A DNA stretch of 23,780 nt. Source: Desulfobacca acetoxidans (lineage in GTDB: Bacteria; Desulfobacterota; Desulfobaccia; Desulfobaccales; 0-14-0-80-60-11). Position numbers and translations under genes: made by a program. The notes under the pieces are model-generated. The model was not told where the DNA came from, searched no databases, and worked only from the letters and a program-made list of their open reading frames with translations. Positions 21,967 to 23,780 of the stretch are shown here, piece after piece (the stretch's first letter is position 1; every line of letters starts with the position of its first letter). The DNA lies in assembly GCA_022736495.1 (NCBI GenBank), contig DZCR01000035.1, positions 1,711-25,490 of the forward strand. Reading direction: 5' to 3'.

Positions 21967-22389
21967 ATGCCGAGTTTTGTAATCACGGAAAAATGTGACG
22001 GATGCAAGGCCCTGGACAAGACCGCTTGCCAGTACATCTGCCCCAATGACCTGATGGTTCTGAACGCCGAGAGCAAGAAGGCCTTCAACCAGGAGCCGGA
22101 ACAGTGTTGGGAATGCTACAACTGCGTAAAGATCTGCCCCCAGCAGGCCATCGAAGTGCGGCACTATGCCGACATCATGCCCCTGGGCTCCAGCACCTTC
22201 CCGCTGCGCGGCACCGACAACATCATGTGGACCATCAAGTTCCGGGACCAGAAGACCGTGAAGCGGTTCAAGTTCCCCATCCGGACTACTCCTGAGGGTT
22301 CCATCGATTGCTTCAAGGGCAAAACCATGCCCACCGCGGCAGACCTTAAGAAATCCGGTTTTTACACCGGCCCGGCCCGCGCCGAGTAG
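21967..22389 (+). CDS. aprB: Adenylylsulfate reductase beta subunit
   Basis: A 140-residue iron-sulfur electron-entry subunit that passes electrons to the FAD of AprA for APS reduction to sulfite and AMP. It holds two [4Fe-4S] clusters: cysteines 10, 13, 21, 25 (CDGCKALDKTACQYIC) and 47, 50, 53, 57 (CWECYNCVKIC). The tail from about residue 80 (NIMWTIKFRDQKTVKRFKFPIRT) is the extension that wraps AprA in known structures. AGGAGG precedes the ATG by nine bases. It lies between sat and aprA, the usual order in sulfate reducers. Confidence 0.97.
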   Translation: MPSFVITEKCDGCKALDKTACQYICPNDLMVLNAESKKAFNQEPEQCWECYNCVKICPQQAIEVRHYADIMPLGSSTFPLRGTDNIMWTIKFRDQKTVKRFKFPIRTTPEGSIDCFKGKTMPTAADLKKSGFYTGPARAE

Positions 22390-22427
22390 TTTACACCGCA
22401 GCGAAAATTCAAGGAGGACATTGAGAT

Positions 22428-23780
22428 ATGGCTCTGGAAAGAGAATTCTGTAAATGGTCTTTTTGTGCCAAACCGGAAGTAGAAACGATTGAGACCGACC
22501 TGCTGCTGGTGGGCGGTGGTATGGCGTGCACCGGCGCCGCGGTTGAGGCTATGGCTTATGCCAAGGACCTCGGCCTGAAGGTCACCCTGGTGGACAAAGC
22601 CGCCCTGGATCGTTCCGGCGCGGTAGCTATGGGCCTGTCGGCCATCAACACCTATATCGGCCCGGAAAACAAGGTTGCCGATTACGTGAACATGGTGCGC
22701 ACCGACCTCATGGGCATCATCCGGGAAGATTTGGTCTACAGCGTGGGCGCCCACGTGGACCAGTCCGTGCATGACTTCCAGGATTGGGGTCTGCCCATCT
22801 GGCAGAAAGACGCCGAAAACCACACCGTTGACGGTCAAGCCGCCCGGGACGAGGGTCTGCCTCTCCTGAAGGACGGCGGTAAATGCGTACGCTCCGGCCG
22901 TTGGCAGTGCATGATCAACGGTGAATCCTACAAGGTGATCGTGGCCGAGGCGGCCAAGAACGCCCTGGGCATGGACAATATCTACGAGCGCGTCTTCATC
23001 GTCAAGCTGCTGACCGACAAGAACAACAGCAACCGCGTCTGCGGCGCCGTTGGTTTCAGCGTCCGTGAGCACAAGACCTACGTCTTCAAATGCAAAGCCA
23101 TGATCATCGCTTGCGGCGGCGTGGTCAACGTCTTCCGGCCCCGGTCGGTGGGTGAAGGTCAGGGTCGTGCCTGGTACCCCGTATGGAATGCCGGCTCCAC
23201 CTATGCCATGCCCGCTGAAATCGGCGCCAAGATGGTTCTCATGGAAAACCGTTTCGTCCCGGCCCGGTTTAAAGACGGTTACGGCCCGGTCGGCGCCTGG
23301 TTCCTGTTCTTCAAAGCCCAGGCCACCAACGCTTACGGCGAAGATTATATGGCCAAAAACTGGGATCGGGTTAAATCCGAGTATCCCGGTTATGCCGATT
23401 CTCCGGGCACCTGCCTGCGGAACCACGCGGCCATGATCGAAATGCGGGAAGGCCGCGGCCCCATCATGATGCACACCGACAAGGCAATGAAGGCCCTGGC
23501 GGACGTCCTGAGCAAGAAAGAGCTCAAGCATCTGGAAGCCGAAGCCTGGGAAGACTTTCTGGATATGTCCATCTCCGCCGCCTGCCTGTGGGCCTCCTTC
23601 AACATGGAGCCCGACAAGGTGCCGTCGGAAATCATCCCCTCCGAGCCTTATCTGCTCGGTTCCCATGCCGGCTGCGCCGGTCTGTGGGTCTCCGGTCCCG
23701 AAAAGAACTACATGGGCGCCCCCGACAGCTGGTTCTGGGGCTATGACCGCATGACCACCGTTGAGGGCCTGTTCACTGCC
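22428..23780 (+). CDS. aprA: Adenylylsulfate reductase alpha subunit (5' part)
   Basis: The first 451 codons of the catalytic flavoprotein; the frame stays open to the window edge. It begins MALEREFCKWSFCAKPEVE. The FAD-binding Rossmann segment is TDLLLVGGGMACTGAAVEA (from about residue 23), followed by LVDKAALDRSGAVAMGLSAINTYIG. Later stretches GGKCVRSGRWQCMINGESYK, ACGGVVNVFRPRSVGEGQGRAWYPVWNAGSTY and ENRFVPARFKDGYGPVGAWFLFFKA are typical AprA around the substrate and flavin. AAGGAGG stands 11 bases before the ATG. The rest of the gene, and usually qmoABC for electron supply, would be expected beyond the edge. Confidence 0.97.
   Translation, partial: MALEREFCKWSFCAKPEVETIETDLLLVGGGMACTGAAVEAMAYAKDLGLKVTLVDKAALDRSGAVAMGLSAINTYIGPENKVADYVNMVRTDLMGIIREDLVYSVGAHVDQSVHDFQDWGLPIWQKDAENHTVDGQAARDEGLPLLKDGGKCVRSGRWQCMINGESYKVIVAEAAKNALGMDNIYERVFIVKLLTDKNNSNRVCGAVGFSVREHKTYVFKCKAMIIACGGVVNVFRPRSVGEGQGRAWYPVWNAGSTYAMPAEIGAKMVLMENRFVPARFKDGYGPVGAWFLFFKAQATNAYGEDYMAKNWDRVKSEYPGYADSPGTCLRNHAAMIEMREGRGPIMMHTDKAMKALADVLSKKELKHLEAEAWEDFLDMSISAACLWASFNMEPDKVPSEIIPSEPYLLGSHAGCAGLWVSGPEKNYMGAPDSWFWGYDRMTTVEGLFTA

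Noticed and set aside
22362..23666. 434-codon open frame on the minus strand
   Set aside because: Antisense shadow of aprA and the end of aprB, which are clearly coding.

Overview
The window looks like chromosomal DNA of a sulfate-reducing bacterium of the Desulfobacterota (former Deltaproteobacteria), possibly near the Desulfobacca or Syntrophobacter groups. The strongest evidence is the right end, where sat, aprB and the start of aprA (the dissimilatory sulfate-activation and APS-reduction genes) lie in one direction. Other support comes from the GC-rich coding style, a B12-dependent class II ribonucleotide reductase, an outer-membrane porin ending in phenylalanine, and the ribosomal cluster rplM-rpsI next to argC and truA. 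The species assignment is inference.

Left part (1-7.6 kb): a minus-strand porin with its own strong promoter and terminator. Next is a minus-strand pair in which an SGNH-type hydrolase gene overlaps by four bases a gene for a fused IspH-UbiA protein. A plus-strand carotenoid-biosynthesis-family membrane protein (CruF-like) follows, converging with a minus-strand nucleosidase (MTA/SAH nucleosidase fold) that is itself coupled to an unknown four-helix membrane protein. IspH-UbiA and the CruF-like protein suggest an isoprenoid-lipid neighbourhood.

Middle part (7.6-13 kb): a cold-shock protein gene whose 3' end carries an apparent one-base deletion; a histidine kinase with a degenerate receiver domain and a stand-alone receiver protein, each gene preceded by a near-identical operator-like array; a relic of an IS4-type transposase; and nrdJ, whose upstream region holds two NrdR-box-like sites 32 bases apart.

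Right part (13.3-23.8 kb): a fabH-type gene with a clear promoter and a bidirectional terminator; a minus-strand pair encoding a double-zinc-ribbon membrane protein and an SH3-domain lipoprotein; rplM-rpsI, argC and truA on the plus strand; a class III adenylate cyclase with an unusual N-terminal two-helix rubrerythrin-like segment; then sat-aprB-aprA. The sat promoter region holds a Rex-box-like palindrome and paired repeats, so redox (NADH) control of sulfate activation is a reasonable prediction.

Spacers contain several hairpin or inverted-repeat elements (111-196, 1979-2150, 17275-17305, 18415-18586) of the dispersed, MITE/REP-like kind. I found no rRNA, tRNA, CRISPR array or intact mobile element. 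The best candidates for something new are the IspH-UbiA fusion with eroded prenyltransferase motifs, the rubrerythrin-like adenylate cyclase beside sat-apr, and the duplicated operator array in the two-component locus.
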